Shown: positions 1 to 8,860, counted from the stretch's first letter. The stretch: 64,000 bases of DNA from Granulosicoccus sp964390335 (GCA_964390335.1 CAYMHU010000013.1:25354-89353); one strand, 5' to 3'. Made by a program: numbers and translations. The notes: a model not told the origin generated them from the sequence alone.

Positions 1-2125
1 CCGTTGTCGTGGTCATGACATATTGATGTTCGGCAAGTCTTGCAGTAGTGCCGTCGTCCATAACAATGCCATCTTCACGCAGCATTAAGCCGTAGCGAAC
101 TTTGCCTACGGCAAGCGTGCCAAACGTGTTTGCGTATACACGGTCTAAAAACTCTCCAGCATCGCGGCCTTGAATATCTATCTTACCGAGTGTGGTGACA
201 TCGCAAATGCCAACAGAGTTTCGAGTTTGCGTGACTTCGCGATCAACACTTTCTCGCCAGTGCGTTTCGCCGTCTAATGGGTACCACTGCGCGCGTAACC
301 ACGCGCCTACCTCTACAAACACGGCTCCTTGCTCTTCTGCCCATGCATGGCTGGGTGTTAAACGAGTTGGTCGAAAGTCTTTACCTCGTGATCGACCGGC
401 AAATGTTGAAATGGGTACGGGCGTATACGGTGGTCGAAATATAGTCGTACCGGTATCAGCGATGCTTTGACCTGCAAGGTCAGCCATGATGGCAAGACCC
501 AATACGTTGGCCGTTTTACCCTGATCGGTAGCCATGCCAAGTGTTGTATAGCGTTTCAAGTGTTCTACTGCATGAAAGCCTTCACGTCGCGATTGATCAA
601 TGTCTTTGGTAGTGACATCGTTTTGCCAGTCTACCCATGCACGGGCTTTACTTTGCTTTACATGCCAAAAAGCGGTAATGCTAACTTCGGCATCCGAACA
701 ATTGGGGAGGTTGTCGGTGCAAGCCTTGTAACCCAGATCGCTGATGATTTGACGAACCGCTGTATCAGCCGATGCAAGCGCATCGCTCAGAGACAATGCA
801 CCATTAGCCGCGCCAGCAACGGCCATGCCTTGTGGCAGATCACCACCAGGAACAAACGCCGCTATGGCATCGTTCCATATTGGTCGTCCTCGTTGATGAC
901 AGGTTAGGTGCACATTTGGATTCCAACCGCCAGCCACGGCTAAGCAGTCAGTCTCTATTTTTCTACCACTGAGTAATGTGACTGAACGCAATGCTAATCT
1001 GCCAGATGTGGTAACGACTTGATCGTTCATCATGATCTCGGCTCCCGGCACGTTAAACGGTGCATCGATCGAGCGCGAATCTATGACGGCCGCAACATCG
1101 ATTCCGTGTTCAGATAAATCAAGTGCGGTGCGCCAGCCGTCGTTGTTATTGGTGAATATTGCCACGCTCTTGCCGGGCGTCACGGCATATCGATTTGCAT
1201 AAGTACGAACAGCGCCGGCGAGCATGATTCCCGGACGATCATTATTTCCGAATGCAATTGCGCGCTCCGTTGCGCCACTGGAGAGTAGTGTACGCTTGGC
1301 GTAGATGCGCCACAGTATTTGACGTGGTTTGTCATTACTGTAGCGCAGGTGATCAGTGACGCGCTCAACAGCGCCATAAATGCCATGATCGAATGCGCCA
1401 TAAACCGTTGTACGATTCATAAACCGAACATTTGGCAGTGAATGTAGTTCTGTTGCAGTTTGCGCAGCCCAGGTGACCGCTGCTTCATCATTGATACGAT
1501 GGGTCTCAGCGTTCAGTCTGCCACCAGCCAAATGATCTTCATCGGCAATTAGCACATTAATACCACTACGAGCGGCCAGCAGTGCACTCCATAAACCGGC
1601 AGGACCCGCTCCAATAATTAATAAATCGGTATGTAGAAAACCTTTGTCATAAACATCCGGGTCGGCTTCGCCGGATAAGGAACCCAAGCCAGCAGACTTT
1701 CGAATAACGGGTTCATACAGTTTTTCCCAGAATGCTTTTGGCCACATAAATGTTTTGTAGTAAAAGCCGGTCGATAAGAACGGTGAGATGAAGTCGTTCA
1801 CCGCCATAAAATCAAAATTCAACGGACCACGGTGATTTTGACTGTGTGCTTCCAATCCATCGTATAACTCAGTGACAGTAGCTCGGGTATTTGGCTCACG
1901 ATGTGCGCCAGTGCGAAGCTCAACCAATGCATTGGGTTCCTCAACGCCTGCAGACACAATGCCACGTGGTCGGTGGTATTTAAAAGACCGCCCAATCAGA
2001 GTTTGGCCATTAGCCAATAAAGCCGATGCTAGTGTATCACCCGCAAAACCTGTGTACGTTTTCTTGTTGAAAGTAAACGTCAGGGGTTTGGTTTGATCTA
2101 TTAGTCCATCAGATAAACGATTCAC
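1..2125 (-). CDS. Heterotetrameric sarcosine oxidase / N-methylglutamate dehydrogenase alpha subunit, 3' end missing
   Basis: Large flavoprotein subunit that oxidatively removes an N-methyl group and passes the C1 unit to tetrahydrofolate. The frame is open from a GTG at 2123-2125 to the window edge, about 708 codons of a family that is usually near 1000. The N-terminus resembles a [2Fe-2S]-like domain with the motif GRSFKYHRPRG near residue 45. A dinucleotide-binding motif IIGAGPAG follows about 185 residues in. The last visible residues (GRDAGEFLDRVYANTFGT) belong to the C-terminal aminomethyltransferase-like part. It sits 8 bases after the delta gene and follows the beta-delta-alpha order. 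Sarcosine oxidase and N-methylglutamate dehydrogenase (MgdC) are homologous. The mgs-like genes nearby favour the latter, by inference. Confidence 0.9.
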   Translation of the reverse strand, partial: MNRLSDGLIDQTKPLTFTFNKKTYTGFAGDTLASALLANGQTLIGRSFKYHRPRGIVSAGVEEPNALVELRTGAHREPNTRATVTELYDGLEAHSQNHRGPLNFDFMAVNDFISPFLSTGFYYKTFMWPKAFWEKLYEPVIRKSAGLGSLSGEADPDVYDKGFLHTDLLIIGAGPAGLWSALLAARSGINVLIADEDHLAGGRLNAETHRINDEAAVTWAAQTATELHSLPNVRFMNRTTVYGAFDHGIYGAVERVTDHLRYSNDKPRQILWRIYAKRTLLSSGATERAIAFGNNDRPGIMLAGAVRTYANRYAVTPGKSVAIFTNNNDGWRTALDLSEHGIDVAAVIDSRSIDAPFNVPGAEIMMNDQVVTTSGRLALRSVTLLSGRKIETDCLAVAGGWNPNVHLTCHQRGRPIWNDAIAAFVPGGDLPQGMAVAGAANGALSLSDALASADTAVRQIISDLGYKACTDNLPNCSDAEVSITAFWHVKQSKARAWVDWQNDVTTKDIDQSRREGFHAVEHLKRYTTLGMATDQGKTANVLGLAIMADLAGQSIADTGTTIFRPPYTPVPISTFAGRSRGKDFRPTRLTPSHAWAEEQGAVFVEVGAWLRAQWYPLDGETHWRESVDREVTQTRNSVGICDVTTLGKIDIQGRDAGEFLDRVYANTFGTLAVGKVRYGLMLREDGIVMDDGTTARLAEHQYVMTTTT

Positions 2126-2133
2126 TTGTTGAT

Positions 2134-2421
2134 TCACCGATCACGACCCTCCTGACGTGCAACATCGCGCGCCAACTGCACATCCGTTATTTCATGCGTC
2201 AGCGTATTGCGAGTTACAACCAACCATGATCGATCTCCTTGTTCATGAAACCAGAGTTCTCGATGCAGGCCGGCAGGATTATCACGCAAGTATTGGTATT
2301 CATAGAAAGCTTCACTTGCGTTGTCTTGCTGTGCATCAGGTCGGTTAATTAGCGACGCATCACCTAAATACACAAACTCGGCTGCATCGCGTGGTCCAAG
2401 TAAAGGATGGTTTATTATCAT
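2134..2421 (-). CDS. Sarcosine oxidase / N-methylglutamate dehydrogenase delta subunit
   Basis: Small (95 aa) subunit of the heterotetrameric amine oxidase, between the beta and alpha genes. The conserved core GLHRELWFHEQGDRSW (from residue 51) keeps the two histidines, His53 and His59, that help bind zinc in classical delta subunits. The usual N-terminal CxxC is replaced by NHPLL (residues 4-8), so a normal Cys2His2 zinc site cannot form. The length is normal for the family and the ATG follows the beta stop by 20 bases. Which amine the complex uses cannot be told from this subunit. Confidence 0.87.
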   Translation of the reverse strand: MIINHPLLGPRDAAEFVYLGDASLINRPDAQQDNASEAFYEYQYLRDNPAGLHRELWFHEQGDRSWLVVTRNTLTHEITDVQLARDVARQEGRDR

Positions 2422-2441
2422 GGCTTCGTCTCAAACTCGCA

Positions 2442-3692
2442 TCAATGTAGGTTGGGCTGCGCACCTACACCTTTCTCATCAATCATGTTGCCGGTACGAA
2501 AACGTTCCAAACGAAACTCCGTTGCAACAGGGTGAGGGTTACCGCTTGCCAGTAAATGCGCGTAGCACCAGCCGCTTGCCGGGGTCGCTTTGAAACCACC
2601 GTAGCACCAACCGCCATTAAAATATAAGCCGGGTATCGATGTTGTGTCGATGAACGGTGAACCATCCATCGACATATCCATGACGCCACCCCACATACGA
2701 AGCAATCGTGCGCGACCTATCATCGGCATTATGGCGATACCACCTTCGCAAACATCTTCAACCACGGGTAAATTCCCGCGTTGAGCGTATGTGTTGTAGC
2801 CATCGATGTCGCCACCAAAAACCAGTCCGCCCTTATCCGATTGACTGACATAGAAATGTCCGGCGCCAAACGTGATCACACCTGGAATGGTTGGCTTCAA
2901 GCCTTCACTGACGAACGCTTGCAATACATGTGATTCAATTGGGAGTCGCAACCCGGCTTGTTGCATCACGCGTCCGGACGAGCCGGCAACACAAACGGCA
3001 ATTTTATTGGCAGTGATTGAACCTCTGCTGGTGTGCACACCAATACAGGTTCCGTTTTGCATTTGAAAACCAGTGACTTCGCAATTTTGAATAATATCAA
3101 CGCCGCGTTCACTGGCGCCGCGCGCATAGCCCCAAGCCACAGCGTCGTGTCTGACCGTGCCGCCGCGTGGTTGCCACAAACCAGCTTTGATAGGAAAGCG
3201 CGCATTATCGAAATCTAAAAACGGACACATCTGACGAATACCATCAGCATCAAGCAACACCGCATCAGCACCAGCCATTAACATGGCATTACCGCGACGA
3301 GTATATGCGTCACGTTGTGCATCGCTGTGCGCAAGATTCAGAATGCCGCGCTGTGACACCATGGCGTTGTAGTTGAAATCTTGCTCCAAGCCTTCCCAGA
3401 GTTTCATCGATAGTTCATAGAAAGGTTCGTTGCCCGGTAGCATATAGTTCGAGCGAATGATGGTGGTGTTGCGGCCAATGTTGCCGCTACCGAGCCAGCC
3501 TTTCTCCAGCACCGCAACGTTGGTTATGCCGTGCTCTTTGGCAAGATAGTGGGCCGTTGCCAGGCCATGGCCTCCACCGCCAACAATCACAATGTCGTAG
3601 TGTGTTTTTGGTTCTGGTTCACGCCACGCAGGCTTCCAGCCTTTGTTGCCGGTTAATCCTTCTTTCAGAATTTGAAACGCCGAATAGCGCAT
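2442..3692 (-). CDS. Sarcosine oxidase / N-methylglutamate dehydrogenase beta subunit
   Basis: FAD/FMN amine oxidase subunit that carries the substrate site; 416 aa, a normal length. The FAD-binding motif VGGGGHG is at residues 37-43 and the flavin-proximal stretch GSGNIGRNTTIIRSNY is at 68-83. His182 in GGTVRHDAVAW corresponds to the histidine that covalently holds FMN in characterised SoxB proteins. It is the first gene of a minus-strand beta-delta-alpha operon, divergent from an AraC-type regulator. soxB is the usual name. With tdm, the glutamine-synthetase-like gene and mgs-like genes in the same island, mgdA (N-methylglutamate dehydrogenase) is the alternative I lean towards. Confidence 0.9.
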   Translation of the reverse strand: MRYSAFQILKEGLTGNKGWKPAWREPEPKTHYDIVIVGGGGHGLATAHYLAKEHGITNVAVLEKGWLGSGNIGRNTTIIRSNYMLPGNEPFYELSMKLWEGLEQDFNYNAMVSQRGILNLAHSDAQRDAYTRRGNAMLMAGADAVLLDADGIRQMCPFLDFDNARFPIKAGLWQPRGGTVRHDAVAWGYARGASERGVDIIQNCEVTGFQMQNGTCIGVHTSRGSITANKIAVCVAGSSGRVMQQAGLRLPIESHVLQAFVSEGLKPTIPGVITFGAGHFYVSQSDKGGLVFGGDIDGYNTYAQRGNLPVVEDVCEGGIAIMPMIGRARLLRMWGGVMDMSMDGSPFIDTTSIPGLYFNGGWCYGGFKATPASGWCYAHLLASGNPHPVATEFRLERFRTGNMIDEKGVGAQPNLH

Positions 3693-3701
3693 AGATATGG
3701 C

Positions 3702-3713
3702 TCGTGATCACGA
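3702..3713. promoter_or_regulatory. Perfect 12-bp palindrome in a divergent promoter region
   Basis: TCGTGATCACGA is a perfect palindrome, 9 bases upstream of the beta-subunit start codon. It lies inside the 75-base gap shared with the divergent AraC-type regulator. Position and symmetry suggest an operator. Which protein binds it is unknown; AraC-type proteins often prefer direct repeats, so a different repressor is possible. Confidence 0.35.
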
Positions 3714-3767
3714 TTGAGTCTCGATATTGCCCTGTTTGAATTCTGATGTGTGGTATAAAAAGGACAT

Positions 3768-4760
3768 ATGAAGACACAAAATGGCCAGAGCAGTAAGACC
3801 AGTATCGTACCAATTCGTGTTGGCATAGTGCCCCTTGATGGTTTTGCCATGATGTCTTTCGCGGCCACCGTAGAGCCTTTGCGTGCGGCAAATCGTATCG
3901 CTGAACACACCTTGTATAACGTCAGATTTATCGGGCTGCAACGCCAGATAATGAGTTCCGGAGGTGCGGGTATTGTCGCTGATGAACTGATTGGATCCGC
4001 AGCCAGCTACGATCTACTGTTTGTTATTGCCGGCAGCGATGTGAGTGGAGAATCGTTGGTGAGTTTTAAACACCACTTGTTGTTTCATTGGTTACGGTTT
4101 ATAGCGCAGCAGGGTGTCATGTTGGGTGGCGTATCCGGTGGCCCTGCGGTGCTTGCCCAAGCCGGGCTAATGCATGAACGCCGAATGACTATTCATTGGG
4201 ATCATGCACAGGCGCTGTCAACACTGATGCCTTATCTGTTGCTTGAACGATCTCTGTATGTACGTGACCGGGATCGACTAACTTGCGCCGGCGGTACCGC
4301 ACCGTTGGATATGATGCATGCGTTGTTTGTTGAACAACAAGGCGCTGACTTTGCCCGAAGCGTTAGTGATTGGTTCCTACATACCGACATTCGTGGTTCG
4401 GGTGATCCGCAAAAATCAGGTGTTGGCGAGCGTTATAGAATTCGGCATCAGCCGCTACTTGATGTTATCGAATTGATGGAAAATCATGTGGCCGACCCAT
4501 TGGATCTGGTTCAGTTGGCACGGGTAGTATCCTTAAGCCCACGGCACTTAAATCGTTTATTTCAAGACAATTTAGATTTAAGTGCCATTGCATTTTATCG
4601 TCGACTACGGCTTGAAAAGGCGCATAGCTTGTTATTGCAATCGGCTTTATCGGTCACCGAGATTGCCATCGCAACAGGGTTTTGTAATACCTCGCATTTT
4701 GGCCGGTGCTTTCGTCAAACTTTCGCATGCAGTCCAGGCGAACTTCGATTAGAAAAATAA
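3768..4760 (+). CDS. GlxA-type AraC-family transcriptional regulator (DJ-1/PfpI-like sensor + AraC HTH)
   Basis: 330-residue regulator. Residues ~15-190 form a class I amidotransferase-like (DJ-1/PfpI) sensor. Residues ~225-325 hold two AraC helix-turn-helix motifs (LVQLARVVSLSPRHLNRLF and VTEIAIATGFCNTSHFGRCF). The nucleophile-elbow position reads VSGGP with no cysteine, as expected for a non-enzymatic ligand sensor. The ATG follows AAAAAGGACAT, a good ribosome site. It diverges from the beta-delta-alpha oxidase operon. Relatives such as GbdR control glycine betaine and sarcosine catabolism, so the divergent operon is the likely target and a methylated amine the likely signal; both are inferred. 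Confidence 0.85.
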   Translation: MKTQNGQSSKTSIVPIRVGIVPLDGFAMMSFAATVEPLRAANRIAEHTLYNVRFIGLQRQIMSSGGAGIVADELIGSAASYDLLFVIAGSDVSGESLVSFKHHLLFHWLRFIAQQGVMLGGVSGGPAVLAQAGLMHERRMTIHWDHAQALSTLMPYLLLERSLYVRDRDRLTCAGGTAPLDMMHALFVEQQGADFARSVSDWFLHTDIRGSGDPQKSGVGERYRIRHQPLLDVIELMENHVADPLDLVQLARVVSLSPRHLNRLFQDNLDLSAIAFYRRLRLEKAHSLLLQSALSVTEIAIATGFCNTSHFGRCFRQTFACSPGELRLEK

Positions 4761-4860
4761 ATTAGCTGGTGTAATCGGTGTTGTGAGTGCTACGATCAGC
4801 GTCATTGAACCAGCGCATGCAGCACGCGAAAGCCTCTCATTTCAGCTTGAGTAGAACGTC

Positions 4861-5586
4861 ATGAAAATATTAATTTTGCAACATGAAGCCATCGAACATG
4901 CCGGCGCTTTTCGAAGCATGCTCGCCGAGGACGGACATGAAACTCATACTGTGCACGTAAACCAAAATGAAGCGTTTCCAGATATCGACAACTACGAGGG
5001 TTTATGGGTATTAGGTGGACCTATGGATGTATGGCAGGAAGACGCTTACCCGTGGTTAGTTTCAGAGAAGGCTTACATTCGCGATGCAGTTGAACGCAAA
5101 GGCATACCATACTTAGGACTCTGTCTTGGTCATCAATTATTAGCAGTAGCACTCGATGGAGAAGTGGGCCCGTCTGAGACTCCCGAAATAGGCGTTATGG
5201 ATGTGCAATTAACAGAAGTGGGTGCAACCACTATTTTGTTGGATGACTTACCCGATGTGTTTCCTGCATTGCAGTGGCACAGCGCGGAAATAAAACGCAT
5301 GCCATCTCATGCAACCTGTCTTGCAACATCTGAAGATAGTCCTGTTCAAGCGATGAGTTGGGGGCCGCGTGCTCACTCTTTGCAATTTCATTTGGAAGTT
5401 GAACCCGATACCGTCAAGAACTGGAGTACCGTGCCAGCCTATGAGCATGCACTTATAAGTGCGTTGGGTGATGAGGGTGTAGAAATAATGCATGAAGCAT
5501 GTGCTGAGCGCATGGAGATCATGCAAAAACTGTCTGAAAGAGTGTATATAAACTGGATGCAAACAGCGGCTAGAGCAGGCGTTTAG
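4861..5586 (+). CDS. Class I glutamine amidotransferase-like protein (GMP synthase-like)
   Basis: 241-residue stand-alone class I glutamine amidotransferase fold. The oxyanion strand WVLGGPMDVW is at 49-58. The nucleophile Cys88 is in GLCLGHQ, and His177/Glu179 in FHLEVE complete the triad, so it should be an active amidase. It stands alone between the GlxA-like regulator and tmm. Relatives with this architecture hydrolyse glutamine or gamma-glutamyl amides (PuuD is one example). In this island gamma-glutamylmethylamide is a conceivable substrate, but that is only inference from context. Confidence 0.82.
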   Translation: MKILILQHEAIEHAGAFRSMLAEDGHETHTVHVNQNEAFPDIDNYEGLWVLGGPMDVWQEDAYPWLVSEKAYIRDAVERKGIPYLGLCLGHQLLAVALDGEVGPSETPEIGVMDVQLTEVGATTILLDDLPDVFPALQWHSAEIKRMPSHATCLATSEDSPVQAMSWGPRAHSLQFHLEVEPDTVKNWSTVPAYEHALISALGDEGVEIMHEACAERMEIMQKLSERVYINWMQTAARAGV

Positions 5587-5693
5587 CCACAATCAAATTT
5601 AAAATTTACCTCATAAACGGGTTTAATGTTTAGTAAATCTATGGCAGAGTGCGTCCCATAGTTTCCTACTCAGTACGTTTATGGAGGTTTGTT

Positions 5694-7034
5694 TTGACTC
5701 AACGTGTTGCCATTATTGGAGCTGGACCGTGCGGAACGGCTGCATTGAGAGCGTTCCAATCGGCTAAGAAAAACGGGCAAGAGATACCCGAAATAGTTTG
5801 CTTTGAAAAGCAATCTGATTGGGGCGGGCTTTGGAATTATGACTGGCGTACAGGCTTGGATGAGTACGGAGAGCCAGTACATGGTTCAATGTATCGCTAT
5901 TTGTGGTCCAACGGTCCCAAAGAATGTCTTGAGTTTGCAGATTATTCATTCGACGAACATTTTGGTAAACCCATTGCCAGTTTCCCACCCAGAGAAGTCC
6001 TCGCGGATTACATAAAAGGGCGTGTAGAAAAAGCCGGTGTACGTGAGTGGTGCCGGTTCAGACACCCTGTGCGTAATGTTGAGTATCACGAGCATACAGA
6101 CAACTTTACTGTTATTGCGCACGATCTAGTAAACGATAAACGGGTTAAAGAAACGTTTGACTATGTCATTGTGGCAAACGGACATTTCTCAACACCAAAC
6201 GTTCCGTTCTTTGATGGTATCGATAAGTTTGCAGGGCGGGTTTTACATTCCCACGACTTTCGGGACGCACTTGAATTCAAAGACAAAGATGTCATGGTGG
6301 TGGGATCAAGTTACTCGGCTGAAGATATTGGATCGCAGTGTTGGAAGTATGGAGCAAAGTCTATTACGGCGTGTTATCGCACGAATCCAATGGGATTTCA
6401 CTGGCCGGAAAATTGGGAAACGAAGCCACTACTAACAAAAGTTGACGGTAAAACCTGTCATTTTAAAGACGGTAGCAGTAAAGACCTGGATGCCATTATT
6501 TTATGTACTGGGTACTTACATCACTTTCCGTTTATGGACGATGAACTGCGCTTAATTACAACCAACCGTATGTGGGCACCCAATTTATATCAAGGTGTTG
6601 CTTTCGAACCCAATCCGAAAGTCATGTATTTGGGTATGCAAGATCAGTTTTACACGTTCAATATGTTTGATGCGCAAGCATGGTGGGCGCGTGATGTCAT
6701 TCTAGGTAAGATTCCCGTACCTTCCTTGACGGATATGCAAGCGCACAGTGATCAATGGTTAGCGCGCGAAGCAAAACTTGAAACGGACGAAGATATGATC
6801 CGTTTTCAAGGCGACTACACTCAGCAGCTTATCGATCAAACAGATTACCCAAGCTTTGATATAGAGGGTGTTAATCAGGCGTTCCTGGCATGGGAGCATC
6901 ATAAACACGATGACATCATGGGTTTTCGAAATAAGGCACATGCCTCGTTAATAACGAAGTCGCAATCACCGGTGCACCATACACCTTGGGTGGAGGCAAT
7001 GGATGATTCAATGAAGGTCTATTTAGAAAATTAA
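5694..7034 (+). CDS. tmm: Trimethylamine monooxygenase (FMO family)
   Basis: Cytoplasmic flavin monooxygenase predicted to oxidise TMA to TMAO with NADPH and O2. I chose TTG at 5694, which sits 6 bases after a strong GGAGG; it gives 446 aa, typical of bacterial TMA monooxygenases. The FAD motif GAGPCG is at 9-14, the FMO fingerprint FAGRVLHSHDF at 179-189, the NADPH motif GSSYSA at 204-209, and LCTGY is near 290. Bacterial FMOs can also oxidise other amines and dimethylsulfide. The combination with tdm and a Tmo-type importer in the same island makes TMA the best call. An ammonium transporter follows after 163 bases. Confidence 0.88.
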   Translation: MTQRVAIIGAGPCGTAALRAFQSAKKNGQEIPEIVCFEKQSDWGGLWNYDWRTGLDEYGEPVHGSMYRYLWSNGPKECLEFADYSFDEHFGKPIASFPPREVLADYIKGRVEKAGVREWCRFRHPVRNVEYHEHTDNFTVIAHDLVNDKRVKETFDYVIVANGHFSTPNVPFFDGIDKFAGRVLHSHDFRDALEFKDKDVMVVGSSYSAEDIGSQCWKYGAKSITACYRTNPMGFHWPENWETKPLLTKVDGKTCHFKDGSSKDLDAIILCTGYLHHFPFMDDELRLITTNRMWAPNLYQGVAFEPNPKVMYLGMQDQFYTFNMFDAQAWWARDVILGKIPVPSLTDMQAHSDQWLAREAKLETDEDMIRFQGDYTQQLIDQTDYPSFDIEGVNQAFLAWEHHKHDDIMGFRNKAHASLITKSQSPVHHTPWVEAMDDSMKVYLEN

Positions 7035-7197
7035 ATTTAGTTACGTATCATCAGTTACGTATTAGTAGACGTAGTGCAGTAACCACTATTTATAAATAAA
7101 AATCTCAACAGATTTGAGGAAAGGCTAAAGAGAAAACAGGTTCAGTACGAACCAATGCGAAAAACGTATATAAAGTAACCATTTGGAGAGGGAATCA

Positions 7198-8550
7198 ATG
7201 AACGAAGAGATGCAGGCAGCTATAGACGCTGCACTGGCCGGACACACAACGATAAACTTGGAAATCTACTATTGGTGGTGCACGGCACTAATGATAGCGA
7301 TCCATGCTGGCTTTTTGGCTTATGAAATGGGAGCTTCCCGGAGCAAACATGCTTTGGCGTCCGGCGTTAAAAATATCTTGGCGTTCGCGTTTATGATTCC
7401 TACCTTCTTCGCATTTGGCTGGTGGATCTATTTATCTGGTTATAACTGGCCGTTTGGTGGTTGGGACTTTGCATCGGGCGAAGGCGGTGTGCCATGGAGT
7501 CATGCAATGGGACCCAACTTACAAGACCAGGCAACCGGCGTGTTCTGGGCTGCTTTTACCTTATTTGCTTGTACAACCGCATCCATTTACTCAGGTGCAG
7601 TGATCGAGCGCATAAAACTCAGCGCATTCATTTTGACCGCTGTTTTGCTGGGTTCGGTCGTTTGGATTCTTGGTGCAGCTTGGGGTTGGCATCCAACTGG
7701 TTGGATGGTACTCGAGTGGGGCTATCGAGATGTAGCGGCTGCGGGTGTGGTTCACACCATTGCTGGATTCTTTGCGTTGGGTATCCTTATTCCACTCGGT
7801 GCTCGCATCGGAAAATTTAACGCCGATGGAACTGCAAACGATTTAAGAGGCCACAACATGCCACTCACCGTGACCGGTCTGATGATGATCATCATCGGCT
7901 TTTTCGGCTTTCTTGGCGCTTGTTTAATCTACGATCCTGCCGCGCAGTGGGTAAACATCTATGGCATCCCGTCGAATCTATCCGCGTTTGTATTTATCAC
8001 TCTGATGGGTATGGCCGGGGGGATCATCGGTGCGTACTTTGTTACTCGAGATCCTTTTTGGATGATGTCCGGCGCACTGGGCGGTATCTTTTCAGTAGCA
8101 GCCGGGCTCGATCTGTATTACCCGCCGTTAGGTTTTCTGATTGGGTTTGTGGGCGGCATGATTATTCCTGCCGGCGCTAAGCTAATAGAAAAAATGGGCA
8201 TTGATGATGCCGTTGGTGCAGTTTCAGTTCACGGCTTTTGCGGTATCTGGGGTTTGCTGGCGGTTGGTATTTTCTGCTCTGGTTATCCAGGCGTAGGCGA
8301 TATTCCCCCCATCAGTGTTATGGGGCAACTTAAAGGGGCCGGTGTGTGCGTACTACTCGGGTTTGTTCCTGCAATCGTGCTAGGTACTATTTTACGAATG
8401 TGCGGTTTGTTACGCGTCAGTGCAGATGTGGAATTACTGGGCATGGATGCGGCTGAAATTCCATCCCACAGTTATCCGGAGTTTTCACGCCGATCTGAAG
8501 TCGCGCATCATATCAACGATAGCGCTCGACACACTGACCATCACCAATAA
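7198..8550 (+). CDS. amt: Ammonium transporter (Amt family)
   Basis: 450-residue inner-membrane ammonium channel with about 11 hydrophobic segments. The pore histidines are visible in GVVHTIAGFF and in SVHGFCGIWGLL. The ATG at 7198 follows GGAGAGGG; an in-frame TTG 15 bases earlier lacks this spacing. It lies between tmm and a 59-codon membrane-protein gene. Downstream catabolism of TMA and methylamine releases ammonium-level nitrogen, and Amt proteins may also carry methylammonium, so a role in amine use or in recapturing leaked ammonium fits. No GlnK gene is adjacent. Confidence 0.93.
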   Translation: MNEEMQAAIDAALAGHTTINLEIYYWWCTALMIAIHAGFLAYEMGASRSKHALASGVKNILAFAFMIPTFFAFGWWIYLSGYNWPFGGWDFASGEGGVPWSHAMGPNLQDQATGVFWAAFTLFACTTASIYSGAVIERIKLSAFILTAVLLGSVVWILGAAWGWHPTGWMVLEWGYRDVAAAGVVHTIAGFFALGILIPLGARIGKFNADGTANDLRGHNMPLTVTGLMMIIIGFFGFLGACLIYDPAAQWVNIYGIPSNLSAFVFITLMGMAGGIIGAYFVTRDPFWMMSGALGGIFSVAAGLDLYYPPLGFLIGFVGGMIIPAGAKLIEKMGIDDAVGAVSVHGFCGIWGLLAVGIFCSGYPGVGDIPPISVMGQLKGAGVCVLLGFVPAIVLGTILRMCGLLRVSADVELLGMDAAEIPSHSYPEFSRRSEVAHHINDSARHTDHHQ

Positions 8551-8573
8551 ACTCACGATCACAGGAGCTAATT

Positions 8574-8753
8574 ATGAATTCAAGTCCAGTAGATTCATTT
8601 GACGGAGCGGCAGCCATATTTACGTTTGCTGCTAACGAAGGACTTTTAAAAGGTACCTTTTGGGTTATGTGCGGTATTCTGGTTTTAGTAGTAGTTGCCA
8701 GCATGGTGCATGAGATTGCCGTGAGTAAGCGGATTGCCAGAAGGAGTCAATAG
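8574..8753 (+). CDS. Small single-span membrane protein, amt-linked
   Basis: 59-residue ORF starting at ATG 8574 after CAGGAGC, 23 bases downstream of amt and in the same direction. It has a polar N-terminus, one hydrophobic segment at about residues 28-46 (FWVMCGILVLVVVASMV) and a basic tail (SKRIARRSQ), so an N-out/C-in single-span topology is likely. I do not recognise a family. Tight linkage to amt suggests an accessory or regulatory subunit of the transporter; this is inference. Confidence 0.68.
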   Translation: MNSSPVDSFDGAAAIFTFAANEGLLKGTFWVMCGILVLVVVASMVHEIAVSKRIARRSQ

Positions 8754-8771
8754 CCTTTAGACGTAAATCGT

Positions 8772-8803
8772 GCAACAAGGGATTTGCATAAGTCCCTTGT
8801 TGC
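8772..8803. terminator. Hairpin between convergent genes
   Basis: An 11-bp perfect inverted repeat (GCAACAAGGGA ... TCCCTTGTTGC) with a 10-base loop lies between the amt-linked small gene and the converging GntR gene. The T-run is weak, but position and stem suit a bidirectional terminator. Confidence 0.6.
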
Positions 8804-8860
8804 CGTTCTACCGCGTCAAATTACATGTAGGTCGATTGTATGCCGGCCTCGCGCTTGTTT

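Noticed and set aside
467..907. 146-codon plus-strand ORF
   Set aside because: Lies fully antisense to the sarcosine-oxidase-type alpha gene, whose frame gives conserved protein sequence; no ribosome site or recognisable domain.
5248..5592. 114-codon minus-strand ORF
   Set aside because: Antisense to the class I amidotransferase, including its catalytic residues; low-complexity Cys/His-rich translation typical of a shadow frame.
7461..7820. 119-codon plus-strand ORF
   Set aside because: Out-of-frame overlap inside amt, which has clear pore motifs.
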